Positions 28,709 through 37,021 of a stretch of DNA of 38,377 nt are shown piece by piece. Each line of letters starts with the position of its first letter. Positions within the stretch are counted from its first letter, which is position 1. The translations under genes and the position numbers were made by a program. The notes under the pieces are model-generated. The model saw only the letters and a list, made by a program, of their open reading frames with translations, had not been told where the DNA came from and did not search any database. Where the stretch lies: positions 1 to 38,377 of the forward strand of contig JAAZBU010000021.1 of the NCBI GenBank assembly GCA_012513645.1, read 5' to 3'. The DNA comes from Clostridiales bacterium (GTDB taxonomy: Bacteria; Bacillota; Clostridia; Christensenellales; Aristaeellaceae).

Positions 28709-29658
28709 GACGTTTGACAGCTTTATTCTGTGCAATGCTTCTGGTATTCAGCCTGTTTCTTCCTGCTGTGCGCGCAGAGGATGGCCTCCGCCAATTGGAG
28801 GAGGCGCTGATGGATGACGCCCGGGAAGTGGAGGTGGCCGACAGTTTTCGCATCGCAGTGGATGCGGGAGACCTGTCTGCTGTGCAAGGCTTGGACCCTG
28901 ATTGGGAGAACATCCTGATTCTGGGGACGGATACAGGCAACGCACAGCTGAATTATGGCCGCACGGATGCCATGATGGTGCTGTCGGTCAATACCCGCAC
29001 CGGTGAATTGAAGCTGACCAGCCTGGTGCGGGATATGTTGGTGGATATTCCGGGGTTGAACAATCAAAACCGCATCAACACCGCTAACGCCTTTGGGGGC
29101 CCGCTGCTGGCCATGAAAACCGTGAATCAGGTACTGGGTTTGAATATTGCGCGCTATGCCTCCATCAACTTCGGCGGCTTTGTCCGGGTGATTGATCACC
29201 TGGGCGGCGTTTCGTTGGTGCTCAGCCCCGGCGAAGCGGGGATCATTGGCCTGTCCGGTTCGGATGAGGCGCGCCTACTGAACGGAAAACAGGCATTGGA
29301 GTATGTGCGCATCCGCTCGTTGGACAGCAACTTCGGCCGCAATGAGCGCCAGCGCAAGCTGTTGATCGCCCTGTTGGCACAGGTGAAGGAAAAAGACATG
29401 TCGGAGGTAATGGATGCCGCGGCTGAGGTCTTGGCGCTCGTCGCGACCAACCTGACAACAGCAGAGTTGATGCCCCTGCTGCTGGCGGCCCTGAAGGGCG
29501 GCGGGCAGATTGTGCCGCTCAGCCTGCCTGCCGAGGGACAGTATCGCCTCACCCAGACCGACAGCGGCGCCAGTGTAGTGGCCTTTGATGCGGAAGCAGT
29601 CCGCCAGTCCTTTCACCAGTTTGTGTACGGGCAGGATGCGCCCGCTGCCTCGAAGTGA
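28705..29658 (+). CDS. LytR-CpsA-Psr (LCP) family protein, copy 2
   Basis: NILILGTDTGNAQLNYGRTDAMMVLSVNTRTGELKLTSLVRDMLVDIPG; same C-terminal FHQFVYGQDaPaA as copy 1. Confidence 0.9.
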   Translation: MRRLTALFCAMLLVFSLFLPAVRAEDGLRQLEEALMDDAREVEVADSFRIAVDAGDLSAVQGLDPDWENILILGTDTGNAQLNYGRTDAMMVLSVNTRTGELKLTSLVRDMLVDIPGLNNQNRINTANAFGGPLLAMKTVNQVLGLNIARYASINFGGFVRVIDHLGGVSLVLSPGEAGIIGLSGSDEARLLNGKQALEYVRIRSLDSNFGRNERQRKLLIALLAQVKEKDMSEVMDAAAEVLALVATNLTTAELMPLLLAALKGGGQIVPLSLPAEGQYRLTQTDSGASVVAFDAEAVRQSFHQFVYGQDAPAASK

Positions 29659-29698
29659 TGCTGCACGCCTTCGTTCAGCATAAGGAGTTTATGCACCC

Positions 29699-31480
29699 AT
29701 GAGATGCCCCAGCTGCGGCAAGTGGAACCGCGCCACCTTCCCGGTATGCTTCTCCTGCGGAGAGCCGCTGCCCCAGGCCCAAGGGCCGGCGGCGCGCGTT
29801 GCCGCGCCCCCGGAGGATAAGAAGGAGCAGCCGGTAACCGTCGTCTACGATGAGTACGGCGACGAGCGCACTTTGGTGGACCCCAAGGACCGCCTGGCCG
29901 AGGAGATGCAGGACCTGCACCACCGCAAGGCCCAGGGGGAGCTGCGCCAGGAGGAGCTGCGCCGCCAGGCGGCCAGCAAGGGCTTTGCCCCCACCGGCAC
30001 AGGCGTGACGGCGGCCAGCCGGCGCAGCCGCGTGTTTGTGGAGGCCGGGCGCATGCGCTCCGCCTACCCGCAGCCCGATGAGCAGCAGGTGGACTATGAC
30101 GGCTACACGGCATCGCCCACCTATGCCCGCGCCACCGATGAGCTGGGCGCCATCCCCGAGGCCAGGCGCGCCCGCGGCTCCATGAACATCCCGTTGCCCG
30201 GCGCCGGCGCGCGGCGCCCCCGTCTTTTTGGCGTGCGGCGCGCGCTGCCCTACCTGGCGGTGCTGCTGATATTGCTCAGCCTGGGCTACGCGGGCTACCG
30301 CTACCTCTACCTGCCCATGCGCCAGCAGCAGGAGGTGCCTGAGGAGCAGCAGGTGCAGGTGACCGCCTCCATTCTGGACGACATGGCGGCGCACACCATC
30401 CGCATCCCCGCGCCCGAGGGCTCGCAGATCTATGTCAAGGAGCTGCGCCGCAGCTACATCGTCACCGGCGGGTACGCCACCTTTCAGGTGCAGGATTATA
30501 TCTGGTACGAGATGGATGAAAACGTCATCCAGCCCAGCATGGATGTGACGCTCACGCCCTTTATCCGCACCAGCGCGGGCGAGCAGGTGCAGATGGCCCC
30601 GGTCAACTACACCATCGACATCCCCCTGTCGCCGCTGACGCTCATCCGGCCGGATGTCACCTATGTGCAGACGGCCACGCCCATCTACAACGTGCAGTTC
30701 CACGTGATGCAGCACAGCACGGTCTTTATCAACGGGGAGGATTTTTCCTCCTACGTCAACACGCAAAACGGCTACATCAGCTACAACGCGCCCATCCAGC
30801 CCATCGGCGAAAACAAGATTCACATCGTGGTGCGCAGCCAGTACTACCGCGAGAACGAGGTCACCCTCACCATCTTCCGCTCGGTGCAGGATATCCCGCT
30901 GGACCTGGCCAGCACATTGACCGACCGCAGCAGCAAGCCCACCATGACCATCTCGGCCACCACCCGCGCCGGCGCCCAGGTGACCATCCTCAGCCCGTAC
31001 CACAATATGGATGCCAGCCAGCTGGCCTCCACCGGTGCGTTCAAGTTTGATGCGGTGTTCAACCGCATCGGCACCAACACCGTGGTGATCCGGGCGGATT
31101 ACCCGGGGCGTGAGCCCACCACGGTGGAGTATGATGTGTACTACCTGCCCGACCCCGACCACTACACCCCCAAGGCCTGGGGGCTGGATGAGAAGTACGG
31201 CTATGCCGACCTGCTGGCCAACCTGCCCACCCGGGTGAGAAACACGCAGATCTATGTGATGACCGGGCCGGTGCTGCGCGTGGTGTCCACCAAGCCGCAG
31301 TTAGTGATTATCGACTGCTCGGATGGCCGCTCGACCAGCCCGCTGGAGGTGATGGTGGAAAACCAGACCAAGACCCAGTGGCAGGTGGGCGAGCGCTATC
31401 GCCTGTACGCGGACACGTCGGGCAGCTACGGCGGCATCCCCCGCCTGACCGCGCGCTACACCTACAAGCCCAAGGATTAG
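29699..31480 (+). CDS. Zinc-ribbon membrane protein with large predicted extracellular domain
   Basis: MRCPSCGKWNRATFPVCFSCGEPL (CxxC...CxxC); single TM LPYLAVLLILLSLGYAGYRYLYL; long beta-rich C-terminus. Confidence 0.75.
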   Translation: MRCPSCGKWNRATFPVCFSCGEPLPQAQGPAARVAAPPEDKKEQPVTVVYDEYGDERTLVDPKDRLAEEMQDLHHRKAQGELRQEELRRQAASKGFAPTGTGVTAASRRSRVFVEAGRMRSAYPQPDEQQVDYDGYTASPTYARATDELGAIPEARRARGSMNIPLPGAGARRPRLFGVRRALPYLAVLLILLSLGYAGYRYLYLPMRQQQEVPEEQQVQVTASILDDMAAHTIRIPAPEGSQIYVKELRRSYIVTGGYATFQVQDYIWYEMDENVIQPSMDVTLTPFIRTSAGEQVQMAPVNYTIDIPLSPLTLIRPDVTYVQTATPIYNVQFHVMQHSTVFINGEDFSSYVNTQNGYISYNAPIQPIGENKIHIVVRSQYYRENEVTLTIFRSVQDIPLDLASTLTDRSSKPTMTISATTRAGAQVTILSPYHNMDASQLASTGAFKFDAVFNRIGTNTVVIRADYPGREPTTVEYDVYYLPDPDHYTPKAWGLDEKYGYADLLANLPTRVRNTQIYVMTGPVLRVVSTKPQLVIIDCSDGRSTSPLEVMVENQTKTQWQVGERYRLYADTSGSYGGIPRLTARYTYKPKD

Positions 31481-31502
31481 GGGCGAAAACAGATAATAAA
31501 AG

Positions 31503-31532
31503 GCCGTGGTTTCAGCGAAGCCACGGCTTTTC
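31503..31532 (+). terminator. Rho-independent terminator
   Basis: GCCGTGGTTTC-agc-GAAGCCACGGC-TTTT. Confidence 0.8.
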
Positions 31533-31548
31533 CCATATATGCTTTTTT

Positions 31549-32544
31549 CTATTTGCCCGGCACCCGCTGCCTGGTCACGCCGATGCCCACCACATCGGGC
31601 TGGCGGCGCGTCTTGGTGCCGCTGTTGTAGGTGCCCGGGTCCATCACGATGTCTCCCATGAAGATCATGGCCGCCGTCTGCCCGCCATCCAGCGTAAAGG
31701 CATCGGTGCAGCCCTCCTCTAACAGGCGGTCGGCCACAAAGCTCAGGCCCGCGCCCCCGCTGCGCTTGTTGCGCCCCTCCACCATGATGCCCACGAAGTG
31801 GCCGGGGCCGGCTACCCCGATGGCGCTGCGCGGCTCGCGGGAGCTGTAGTTGGCCGTGCGCTCCTCCTTCACGCCGTCACGGATCAAAATGGGGCCGAAG
31901 GAAAACACGTCCGTCGCCCCGGCGGCCAGGTAATCCTGCCCGGTCATCTCGCCCGGGGTGTGAACGGCCATGCGCCCATCGGGGTACAAGCTCAGCTCGT
32001 CCAGCGGCGGGATGTTGACGTTGGCCTTGGTGTAGGTCTTTTCGTGGATGATGCGCCCATCGCGGATGATGATGCCGGGGTACTTCTTGTTGTACACCCG
32101 CCAGGTATACAGGTCGCCGTTCTGGGCGTACACCAGGCGGTGCTGGCGGGCGATCTGCTCGGGCTTGGCGATCTCCCGGCCGGGCTTTTGCGGGCTCTGG
32201 CTCCAGCCACGGAAGGCCAGTTCGCCCCTGAAGCGGATGTGGGCGATGAAGTAGTACACCCGCCCGTAGCGCAGCTTGGCCATGCGCCGCTCGATCTCTA
32301 CCCGCAGGCTTTGGTCCACATAGAGCCACCGCCCGCCTTCTTTGTCCGCGTGGATGAAGGCCGGGCCGTTCTTGCTGAGTGGCTCCCTTAGAAAGCCCTG
32401 GCCGTCCACCTCGGGGTAGCCCGCAAAAGGGGCGGGGGCCTCATAGGGCAATGGCGTGGCGGCCGGGGCCTGGCCTGCTCGTGCAGGGGTCAGCAGGCAC
32501 AGCAGCGCCAGCGCCAGGGCGGCGATGCGGCCGGCTTGCCTCAC
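31549..32544 (-). CDS. Phosphodiester glycosidase (NAGPA-like) family secreted protein
   Basis: Signal peptide; FSFGPILIRDGVKEERT, PRSAIGVAGPGHFVGIMVEGR, ADRLLEEGCTDAFTLDGGQTAAM. Confidence 0.85.
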   Translation of the reverse strand: MRQAGRIAALALALLCLLTPARAGQAPAATPLPYEAPAPFAGYPEVDGQGFLREPLSKNGPAFIHADKEGGRWLYVDQSLRVEIERRMAKLRYGRVYYFIAHIRFRGELAFRGWSQSPQKPGREIAKPEQIARQHRLVYAQNGDLYTWRVYNKKYPGIIIRDGRIIHEKTYTKANVNIPPLDELSLYPDGRMAVHTPGEMTGQDYLAAGATDVFSFGPILIRDGVKEERTANYSSREPRSAIGVAGPGHFVGIMVEGRNKRSGGAGLSFVADRLLEEGCTDAFTLDGGQTAAMIFMGDIVMDPGTYNSGTKTRRQPDVVGIGVTRQRVPGK

Positions 32545-33131
32545 GGCTGGGCCGTCAGCCGGGCCAGCTCCTGCTCCACGGGCTGCTCGGCCTCGCGCAT
32601 GGCCTGCAGGGTTTTGTCCATCAGCTCATCCAGCGGCCAGCCCAGCAGCTCGGCACCCTGGGCGATGACCTCCCGGGAGCAGCCAGCGGCAAAGGCCTTG
32701 TCCTTATACTTCTTTTTGAGGGATTTTAATTCCATATCCTGGGCGGATTTGGAGGGGCGCATCAGCGTGGCCGCGAAGATCAGGCCGGTCAGCTCATCGG
32801 CGGCGAACAGCACCTTTTCCATGGGGTGCACGGGCTCGGGCGAGTTGGGGTTGTGCCCCCAGCCGTGGGCGCATACCGCGTGCACCAGGCGCTCGTCGGC
32901 GCCTATTTCCGCCAGCAGCTCGGGCGCCTTGGCGCAGTGCTGGTCGGGCCACATCTCAAAGTCGATGTCGTGCAGCAGGCCCACCAGGCCCCAGAAATCC
33001 TGCTCGGCTTCGTAGCCCTGCTCCCGGGCGTACCAGCGCATCACCTGCTCCACCGTCAGCGCGTGGCGGATGTGGAAGGGCTCCTTGTTGTATTTCTGCA
33101 GCAGGGCCAGTGCCTGTGTGCGGTCAATCAT
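32541..33131 (-). CDS. HD domain-containing phosphohydrolase-like protein
   Basis: HIRHALTVEQVMRWYAREQGY, WGLVGLLHDIDFEMWP, VLFAADELTGLI. Confidence 0.85.
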   Translation of the reverse strand: MIDRTQALALLQKYNKEPFHIRHALTVEQVMRWYAREQGYEAEQDFWGLVGLLHDIDFEMWPDQHCAKAPELLAEIGADERLVHAVCAHGWGHNPNSPEPVHPMEKVLFAADELTGLIFAATLMRPSKSAQDMELKSLKKKYKDKAFAAGCSREVIAQGAELLGWPLDELMDKTLQAMREAEQPVEQELARLTAQP

Positions 33132-33206
33132 GGCGTCGTCCTCCTTGGCGTTGATGAGGGCATTATACACGCCTGCCCGGCGGCGGGCAAACCACCAGCA
33201 TTGCGC

Positions 33207-33235
33207 TTGAATGCGCTGCACCCGCATGCTACAAT
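33207..33235 (+). promoter_or_regulatory. Predicted sigma-70-type promoter of citXG
   Basis: TTGAAT-N17-TACAAT. Confidence 0.65.
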
Positions 33236-33276
33236 CCCTGTGATTGCATAGCCAACGGATAAATGAGGAGGCCCCC

Positions 33277-34575
33277 ATGACCCACAGCCCCGTACTGGCA
33301 GCCAGGGAGCTGCGCTGGCAGACCCGGCTCTTTCTGGCGGGGGAGGGCGGGCAGCCTTTGCTGACGGCCACCCTGCGCGCGCCCCACGCCCTGCGGCAGG
33401 AAGACGCCTTTCATCAGGCCTTTTTTGCCTGCTGCGCCCGGCTGGAGCAGGCGCTGCATTCAGCGGGCCTGGAGGGCCGCCTGCTGCTGGAAACCCGGGA
33501 TGCCGAGGGCCCGGCCCGCCACTATGCCGTGGCGGATGCTCGCGCGGCCAAGCAGGCGGCCATCCGCTTTGAGGAAACCCAGCCCGGCGGCGCGCTGCTG
33601 GACCTGGATGTGATGGATATGGACGCAAAGCCCCTGTCCCGGGCCGATCTGGGGCTTGCGCCCCGCGCCTGCGCGGTATGCGGGGCGCGGCCGGCGGCGG
33701 GCTGCATTGCAGGCCGTGCCCATGACAGCCATCAGACGGAGGCAGCCTTCCGCGCCCTGCTGCCCCGGGTGGAGGACGAGGCGGCGCGGGCAGCCCGGCT
33801 GGCCTTGCTCAGCCTGCTGTACGAGGTGTCGGTCACGCCCAAGCCCGGCCTGGTGGACCGTGCGGACAACGGCGCGCATGATGACATGGATTTCTATACC
33901 TTCCTGCGCAGCGCGGCGGCGATTGCCCCTTACTTTGCCCGGTGCGCGGCGCTGGGGCAGCAGCCCGGCATCCCGGCGGACGCGCTGCTTGGCCGCCTGC
34001 GGCCCCTTGGCCTGATGGCCGAGCAGGCCATGGCCCGGCAAACCGGCGGCGTCAACACCCACAAGGGGCTGATCTTCTCGCTGGGCATCCTGTGCGCGGC
34101 GGCCGGCCGGCTGGGGGAAAAGCGGGATGCCGGGGCGCTGTGCGCCCTGGCCGGGCAGATTGCCCAGCCCGCCCTGGAGGATGCGGCCGATGCCAGCCAC
34201 GGCGCGCGGGTGCGGCAGCGCTATGGCGACCTGGGGGCGCGGGGCGAGGCGGCGGCGGGCTTTCCCTCCGCATTGGCCGCACTGCCCGTGCTGCGGGAGG
34301 CCATGCATAAGGGCGAAGGCCCCGACCGCGCCGGCGCGCGGGCGCTGCTGGCGCTGATCGCCCGGGTGCGTGATACCAATGTGCTCTACCGCGCGGGCGA
34401 GGAAGGGCTTACCTACTTGCAGCAGGGCGCCAATGACCTGCTGGCGCGGGACATACCGCCCGAGGAGCTGGCTGCCTTCTCCCGCCAGGTGGCGGCCCGG
34501 GGCATCAGCCCGGGCGGCAGCGCAGACCTGCTGGCGGTGGCGTTCTTTTTGCATTTGTATGAGGGTGATGCGTAA
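33277..34575 (+). CDS. citXG: Bifunctional CitX-CitG fusion (citrate lyase holo-ACP synthase / triphosphoribosyl-dephospho-CoA synthase)
   Basis: N-terminal CitX region ending LLDLDVMDMDAKPLSRADLGLAPRACAVCG; CitG region LYEVSVTPKPGLVDRADNGAHDDMDFYTFLRSA and QTGGVNTHKGLIFSLGIL. Confidence 0.9.
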   Translation: MTHSPVLAARELRWQTRLFLAGEGGQPLLTATLRAPHALRQEDAFHQAFFACCARLEQALHSAGLEGRLLLETRDAEGPARHYAVADARAAKQAAIRFEETQPGGALLDLDVMDMDAKPLSRADLGLAPRACAVCGARPAAGCIAGRAHDSHQTEAAFRALLPRVEDEAARAARLALLSLLYEVSVTPKPGLVDRADNGAHDDMDFYTFLRSAAAIAPYFARCAALGQQPGIPADALLGRLRPLGLMAEQAMARQTGGVNTHKGLIFSLGILCAAAGRLGEKRDAGALCALAGQIAQPALEDAADASHGARVRQRYGDLGARGEAAAGFPSALAALPVLREAMHKGEGPDRAGARALLALIARVRDTNVLYRAGEEGLTYLQQGANDLLARDIPPEELAAFSRQVAARGISPGGSADLLAVAFFLHLYEGDA

Positions 34576-34585
34576 TCAGCCGCGC

Positions 34586-34615
34586 TTGCCCACAATCCTT
34601 GCGGCATGGTATACT
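34586..34615 (+). promoter_or_regulatory. Predicted murB promoter
   Basis: TTGCCC-N18-TATACT, 23 nt before the ATG at 34639. Confidence 0.55.
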
Positions 34616-34638
34616 GTGTGCGAAATGACGGAGGACCT

Positions 34639-35556
34639 ATGCAAACGCACACACCCAATGCTTTGACTGACGCTCTGCCGCAGGAAGAGCTGTTTTTTGA
34701 CAGACCCATGTCGGCCTACACCACCATCAAGGTGGGGGGGCCGGCTGCCATGATGATGGAGGCCCATAGCGCCCAGCAGGTCGCCCGGGCGATTCAGGCG
34801 GCCAGGCAGCGCGGCATCCCCACGCTGCTGCTGGGCAATGGCTCCAACCTGCTGATGGATGACGCGGGCTTTGACGGCCTGGTGATTCGCTTTGGCGAAG
34901 CCTTTTCCCAGGTGAAGCTGGAGGGCAACACTCTGACCGCCCAGGCCGGTGCCTCGCTGATGGCGCTCAGCCGCCTGACGGTGGAGCACAGCCTGGCCGG
35001 GCTTGAGTTTGCGGCCGGCATCCCGGCCTCGCTGGGCGGCGCCGCGCTGATGAACGCCGGCGCCTACGGCGGCGAGATGGCCCATGTGATCCGCCATGTG
35101 GACTGCCTGGACCCCCAGGGCCGGGCGGTGCGCCTGCAGGTGAAGGACATTGGCTACGGCTACCGCGACAGCCGCATGATGCGCGAGGGCTATACCGTGC
35201 TCAGCGCGTGCATGGAGCTCAAGCCCGGCGACGGCGAAGCGATCCGCCGCTGTGTGCAGGAGAACCAGATGCACCGCCGCAACAAGCAGCCGCTCACCTA
35301 CCCCAGCGCCGGCTCCTTTTTCAAGCGGCCGCCGGGATACTTTGCCGGCGCCCTTATTGAGCAGGCCGGCCTGAAGGGGTGCCGCAGGGGCGCTGCGCAG
35401 GTCAGCGAGCTGCATGCCGGCTTTCTGATCAACCTGGGCGGCGCCACGGGCCAGGATTTTCGCTCGCTGGTGGCCCATGTGCAGGACACGGTGGAGCAGC
35501 GCAGCGGCGTGTGGCTGGAGCCCGAGGTGCGCATCATCGGCCGCCGCGGCGCATGA
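34639..35556 (+). CDS. murB: UDP-N-acetylenolpyruvoylglucosamine reductase
   Basis: MSAYTTIKVGGPAAMMM, LLLGNGSNLLMDDAGFDGLVI, IPASLGGAALMNAGAYGGEM, YPSAGSFFKRPPG. Confidence 0.96.
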   Translation: MQTHTPNALTDALPQEELFFDRPMSAYTTIKVGGPAAMMMEAHSAQQVARAIQAARQRGIPTLLLGNGSNLLMDDAGFDGLVIRFGEAFSQVKLEGNTLTAQAGASLMALSRLTVEHSLAGLEFAAGIPASLGGAALMNAGAYGGEMAHVIRHVDCLDPQGRAVRLQVKDIGYGYRDSRMMREGYTVLSACMELKPGDGEAIRRCVQENQMHRRNKQPLTYPSAGSFFKRPPGYFAGALIEQAGLKGCRRGAAQVSELHAGFLINLGGATGQDFRSLVAHVQDTVEQRSGVWLEPEVRIIGRRGA

Positions 35557-36503
35557 ACTTCACCGCCACCGTCAAGCAGGAGCTGATCTCCCTCCCGCTG
35601 GAGAAGACCTGCTGCATGACCAGTGAACTCAACGCGCTGACGGCGTGCTGCGGGTCGCTCGCGCTGCTGGGCGGGGGCCGCGTGCAGCTGCACTACGCCA
35701 CCCAGTCGGCCGGCGTGCTGCGCCGCATCTTCACCTTGCTTAAGCAGCGCCACGGCATATCGGCCGCGCCCCGCCTGGTGCGCCTCAACAGCTTTGGCGG
35801 CGTGCGCCAGTATCAGCTGCGCCTGACGGCCGAGGACAGCCGCACCCTGCTGCGCAGCATGGATCCGCAGCGGCGCGAGAGCGCCGGCCTGCGCGGGGTG
35901 CCGGTGCGCATGACGCGGCGCATCTGCTGCCGCCGCGCGTGGATACGCGGGGCTTTTCTGGGGTGCGGCACCGTGACGGACCCTGCCCGCGGCTACCGGG
36001 CTGAGTTTGTGCTGGCGGATGCCTCCCGCGCGGCCCACCTGGTGCGCCTGCTGGAATTGGCCGGCGTGCCTGCTGCGCGCATCGTGCGCCGCGGCAGCGA
36101 GGTGGTCTACCTGCGCCAGGGCGATGCGCTGGTTACCCTGCTGGGCTTGATGGGCGCCAGCCGCGCCGTGTTTCATGTGGAGAATGTGCGCGCCGCCGGC
36201 AGCCTGTCGGGCAGCGTCAACCGCGCCACCAACTGCGACCATGCCAACCTCAGCAAACAGCTCAGCGCTGCCCAGCGCCAGGTGGAGCAGATCACCCGCA
36301 TCTCGCTGGCCTGCGGCCTGACCGCCCTGCCGCGCGAGCTGGAGGAGATGGCCCGCCTGCGGCTGAGCAACCCGGATGCCGGGCTGAGGGAGCTGGGGGA
36401 GATGACCTCCCCGCCGCTGACCAAATCGGGTGTGCAGCAGCGCCTGCGCCGCATTGCGGCCTTTGCCCAGGCCCTGGACGGAACCGCGCCCCACAACCCC
36501 TGA
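35553..36503 (+). CDS. whiA: DNA-binding protein WhiA
   Basis: MNFTATVKQELISLPLEKTCCMTSELNALTACCGSL; RRAWIRGAFLGCGTVTDP; NRATNCDHANLSKQLSAAQRQVEQI; LRELGEMTSPPLTKSGVQQRLRRI. Confidence 0.95.
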   Translation: MNFTATVKQELISLPLEKTCCMTSELNALTACCGSLALLGGGRVQLHYATQSAGVLRRIFTLLKQRHGISAAPRLVRLNSFGGVRQYQLRLTAEDSRTLLRSMDPQRRESAGLRGVPVRMTRRICCRRAWIRGAFLGCGTVTDPARGYRAEFVLADASRAAHLVRLLELAGVPAARIVRRGSEVVYLRQGDALVTLLGLMGASRAVFHVENVRAAGSLSGSVNRATNCDHANLSKQLSAAQRQVEQITRISLACGLTALPRELEEMARLRLSNPDAGLRELGEMTSPPLTKSGVQQRLRRIAAFAQALDGTAPHNP

Positions 36504-36585
36504 ATTGACCCCGGTCATGGCCGGGTTGAAGATACGGACAGGCAACTGCTTACCGCGGTTGCCTCGACGGGATGGAGGGGTTTTT

Positions 36586-36846
36586 GTGCTACAAAAAACG
36601 GTGCGCCTGACGGGCTCCTTGCCCATGAACCGGGACCGGGTCATCCGCCTGGTGACGGCCGCCAACAGCTTCAGCGCCAATGTGCTGCTGGAGAGCCAGG
36701 GGGCCATCATCAACGGCAAGTCGATGCTGGGCCTGCTGAGCATCACGGAGGACACGGGCAGGGACTATACGCTGGTGATCTCGGGCGAGGATGAGGCCGA
36801 AGCGCTGGACCGGCTGGCCGCCATGCTGGAGGAAGTCTGGCCTTGA
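36586..36846 (+). CDS. HPr-fold (Crh-like) protein lacking the catalytic His (GTG start)
   Basis: MLQKTVRLTGSLPMNRDRVIRLVTAANSFSANVLLESQGAIINGKSMLGLLSITEDTGRDYTLVISGEDEAEALDRLAAMLEEVW; HPr NGKSMLGLLS core present; gene order whiA-crh. Confidence 0.85.
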   Translation: MLQKTVRLTGSLPMNRDRVIRLVTAANSFSANVLLESQGAIINGKSMLGLLSITEDTGRDYTLVISGEDEAEALDRLAAMLEEVWP

Positions 36847-36926
36847 CGCTACGCGCTCGTTCGCGGGCCGCTCAGCACCGGATTGTAAAAATATTCATGA
36901 AAACAGCCGATTTCATGAACAAATGA

Positions 36927-36955
36927 TTGACATATTGTCATGATTCTGTTATATA
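36927..36955 (+). promoter_or_regulatory. Predicted promoter of the VanY-like gene
   Basis: TTGACA-N17-TATATA. Confidence 0.7.
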
Positions 36956-37021
36956 TTGGACGGTATAAACCATCCGAGGCGTACAGGCTGCCTGCGCGCC
37001 GCGCGCGGAAAGGATGAAAAC

